Positions 61,501-64,000 of a DNA stretch of 64,000 nt are shown here, one piece after another; positions within the stretch are counted from its first letter, which is position 1, and the number at the start of each line of letters is the position of its first letter. Under the pieces are notes generated by a model. The model did no database searches and was not told the DNA's origin. It worked only from the letters and a program-made list of their open reading frames with translations. The position numbers and the translations under genes are program-made. Origin of the DNA: Zingiber officinale (Eukaryota > Streptophyta > Magnoliopsida > Zingiberales > Zingiberaceae); the NCBI RefSeq assembly GCF_018446385.1, contig NC_055992.1:101698947-101762946 (forward strand). Direction: 5' to 3'.

Positions 61501-61736
61501 GAGCAGATAGTGATGTGTGTGGTGGTGGCTCGGCAAAGAACGATCCGGACAAATTAATATGATTAGTTATAGAATCAACATATGCACCTTTGAACAAATC
61601 AGAATATGTGATATTATGCTTAATAAATTAAATTCTTTAAAGTTTTTATTCTTCCGCTGTTATAACTAAAGCATGTACGTAAGTAGTATAAGAACGTAGC
61701 GCCACCTTTGGTTGGGTAAGAAGGGTGGGCGTTACA
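58582..61736. mobile_element. Solo LTR, 3.16 kb, inside the Copia pol
   Basis: Begins TGTAACACCCC and ends GGGCGTTACA, flanked by the 5-bp duplication ACGAT (58577-58581 and 61737-61741). Copia RT sequence resumes as RNase H on the far side, so it is a clean insertion. It has no coding domains. A TATA-like ATAAATAGG at about 59264 precedes a pyrimidine-rich stretch at 59280-59520, as in LTR promoters. Because it sits in a young element, it must be younger still. Confidence 0.85.
60540..60925. repeat. 68-bp tandem repeat, about 6 copies
   Basis: Unit contains TGTGATAGCATAAGGAAATG, CTATACATAATGAA and ATGTTATGTAATATGCCATG. Copies are nearly identical, with length changes of one to a few bases in the A-rich part. 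Confidence 0.88.
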
Positions 61737-62325
61737 ACGATAAAACATATATTGAAGTATTTGAGAAGAACTAGAGATTATATGCTAGTTTACCAAGCAA
61801 AAGAGTTGCTAACTGTGGGTTACACGGATTCGGACTTTCAATCAGATAGGGACAATAGTAAGTCAACATCAGGCTATGTGTTTACTCTAAGAGGTGGAGT
61901 CATTGCATAGAGGAGCGTTAAGCAGAAATGCGTCTCGGACTCAACCATGGAAGCTGAGTATATGGCAGCCTCTGAGGCAGCCAAAGAAGTTGTATGGCTC
62001 AGGAACTTTCTAATGGACTTAGATGTGATTCCTGGTTTGCCCAAGATCATCACAATTTATTGTGATAATAGCGGTGCAGTTGCAAACTCGAAAGAACCAC
62101 GAGCTCATAAGGCAAGTAAACATATTGAGCGTAAGTACCACATGATATGAGACATCGTCAAGCGAGGAGAAGTTGTCGTCGCCAAGATTGCATCAGAAGA
62201 TAACCTAGCAGATCCTTTCACAAAGGCCCTTCCGGCGAAAGCTTTTAATCGACATGTGGTGGGGATGGGAATCAGATGTAAGGCAACAGATATGACAGCT
62301 TAGTCTTTTAGTATAAGTGGGAGAT

Positions 62326-64000
62326 TGTTAGAGTGTATACTAAAAGCCTAGCTTTTGTAAACATTTATTTGTTAAAATAAAAGAATCACATTGGTCAATA
62401 TCTGTATTTATTTATTAAATGTAATTGTTCAATTAATTTATATAGTAGACAACATGGAGTGTGGTGTCACACTTAGAAGATCATGTTGTCGGTTCTCTAT
62501 AAATTATAAACAGTTGCTCGCGACTAAGATAGAAAGGAACAAACTATCAGTATAGTCGTAGTGTAATTAAGTATTAGTTTATCTTGACTAATAAATTACA
62601 CTGATACACTTTAAGTGTATTGAGTAGGATCATTTAGGTATGTTCTTTTTGTACTGACTTAGTAAAAGAACTAAACCTTAGTTATTATGGAAGTGTGTGC
62701 TCTTAATCCTAATATAATAACAAGCACATATATTTAATATTTATTTCTTTGATTTATCAAAGGGTGAGGTTTAGCTCGATAAATTAATATGCCCGATAAG
62801 TTGGGAAATGATATTACTTATAGTGTGTGTTATTGATTATAGAAGGAATCTGTGTCCTAGTTATCTAGGTTGAGAATGTCCCCAAGAGGAGCTCATAAGG
62901 ATTGCCATGTTAAACCCTGCAAGTGGACCTAGTCCGACATGACAATGAAGTTGAGTGGTACTACTCTTGGTGCTAGATATTAATTAAGTGAGTTGTCAGT
63001 AACTTACTTAATTAGTGGACATTCGTAATCTTAAACACAGGGAGACTAACACACTCATGAAAAGAAGGAGCCCATAATGTAATTTGGGATTGGTGCGGTA
63101 GTGCGGTAATAACTCTCTAGTGGAATGAGTTATTATCGATGAACTTGAGTTGTGTGTTCGGGGCGAACATGGGATACTCAAGCTCATCGGAAGGCCAAAA
63201 CCAATTTCTCCTCTAGGTCCCTGTTGTAGCTTCATTATAGCCTCAAGTCCATCCAAATGTAAGGCTCTTCTTGGTGTCCAAGAAGGGGGTCGGACCATTG
63301 CTTGGTGACCAAGCAATGGCCGGCCACATCCTCTTATAGGGGCCGGCACCCTATAGCTTGGTGACCAAGCTTGTAAGGGCCGACCAACATTAATTCAAAT
63401 AGGAGGGTTGTTTTAAAATTTTAAAATCTTCTTTTTGTAGAAAACTATATGTTTTAAAAGAGAGATTTTAATTTTTAAAACTTTCCTTATTTGAATTAAG
63501 CCACATGTTTAAATAGAGAGTTTAAAAGATTTTAAAACTTTCCTTTTTTAACCATCCTCATGGTTTAAGAAAAAAAGGGAAAAGAAGTTTTAAAATTTAA
63601 ATTTTCTATCACCATGTTAAAAAAAAAAATTTTATAAGAGAAGTTTTAAATTTTAAAACATGATTTTAATTTTTAGAACTTTCCTTTTTTAACTCTTACT
63701 TTAGGAAAGAGAGCTTGTAAAGTTTTATAAGAGTTTTCTTCTTGTAAAATTTTATAAAAATTATTATTTTTCTTTCCTAAATATGGTGGCCGGCCACCTT
63801 GCTTGGTGTCCAAGCAAGGGGCCGGCCAATCCCAATCCTAAACCAAATAGGATTGATCTCAACCATTGATTGGTGATTGATTCAATCAAGATGAAAGAAA
63901 AGGAAAAATAAAAAGGGAAAAGGAAAAACTCTTGGATGATTTTATTTTTTGTAAAAAGTTTTTCCTTATTTGCTTTGGGCAAGTAATATAAAAGAAGGGG
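62326..64000 (+). repeat. 3' LTR of the plus-strand Copia element (truncated by the window end)
   Basis: Begins TGTTAGAGTGTATAC directly after the purine tract AAGTGGGAGAT, and follows the 5' LTR almost base for base for the 1675 bp visible. Confidence 0.92.

Larger units (their letters stand above)
51624..64000 (+). mobile_element. Ty1/Copia LTR retrotransposon, plus strand, young, runs off the window
   Basis: 5' LTR 51624-54068, primer site at 54071, leader to about 55183, then gag from MTFNPLAIILKENK at 55184, zinc knuckle CFICKKSGHWKVDC near 55925, protease WCVDTGATDHVC near 56050, GAG-pre-integrase HLRLGHINLSRIQRL near 56485, integrase about 56650-57200, reverse transcriptase about 57640-58560 (YVDDI near 58157), RNase H about 61740-62240 and 3' LTR from 62326. 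Gag-PR-INT-RT-RH is the Copia order. The LTRs look about 98-99 % identical where both are visible, so insertion is recent. Pol is broken by a handful of interruptions besides a 3.2 kb solo LTR inserted at the RT/RNase H junction. Confidence 0.92.

Noticed and set aside
58582-61736. TTGTAACRCCC inverted ends read as a DNA transposon with a 3-bp CGA duplication
   Set aside because: Shifting one base gives TG...CA ends with a 5-bp ACGAT duplication, the standard LTR signature, which explains more of the sequence.

Overview
This is nuclear DNA from a flowering plant, most likely a monocot. It holds intron-rich genes with GT-AG introns, a plant-type tRNA-Pro, an LLM-domain GATA factor, a kaurene-synthase-like terpene synthase, a plastid acyl-ACP thioesterase and a dense mass of nested LTR retrotransposons. 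A Zingiberales species would fit, but that is a weak inference from remembered protein resemblance.

Host genes, all on the minus strand. 1-2482: 5' part of a clathrin-assembly (ANTH/AP180) gene, running off the left edge. 2841-2912: tRNA-Pro(UGG). 3607-5711: four-exon mitochondrial single-stranded DNA-binding protein (224 aa). 22145-22882: two-exon B-class GATA factor with an LLM tail (173 aa). 27801-29447: six-exon FATB-like acyl-ACP thioesterase (384 aa). 29969-33434: thirteen-exon class I diterpene synthase of the kaurene synthase-like family (782 aa). I built the exon models by hand from splice sites. In each, exon phases close and the length fits the family.

Transposon block A (about 7.0-21.4 kb): a decayed Copia fragment, an AT-rich tandem repeat, an LTR scrap, a minus-strand gag-bearing element whose 5' LTR carries a 3.9 kb solo LTR (target duplication AACCT), the 3' ends of two further LTR elements, and the end of a CACTA DNA transposon.

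Element B (23106-27109): a short LTR element without recognisable pol, flanked by ATACT. Its interior is mostly GC-rich tandem repeats. It begins 224 bp upstream of the GATA start codon.

Transposon block C (35.2-64 kb): a 540 bp hAT-like element, then a chain of nested insertions. A minus-strand Copia element (35852-49947) holds a gag-only LTR element (41853-49629, duplication AACCT). Its leader is then broken by a Gypsy-type element (49948 onward). That is broken by a young plus-strand Copia element (51624 to beyond 64000), which carries a 3.2 kb solo LTR (58582-61736, duplication ACGAT).

The host genes do not form an obvious pathway. The thioesterase and the diterpene synthase lie 521 bp apart on the same strand, but joint function is not shown. 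I found no clearly new biological system. The most unusual pieces are element B with its repeat arrays, the gag-only element with GATCGATC palindromes in its LTRs, and the odd N-terminus of the terpene synthase.
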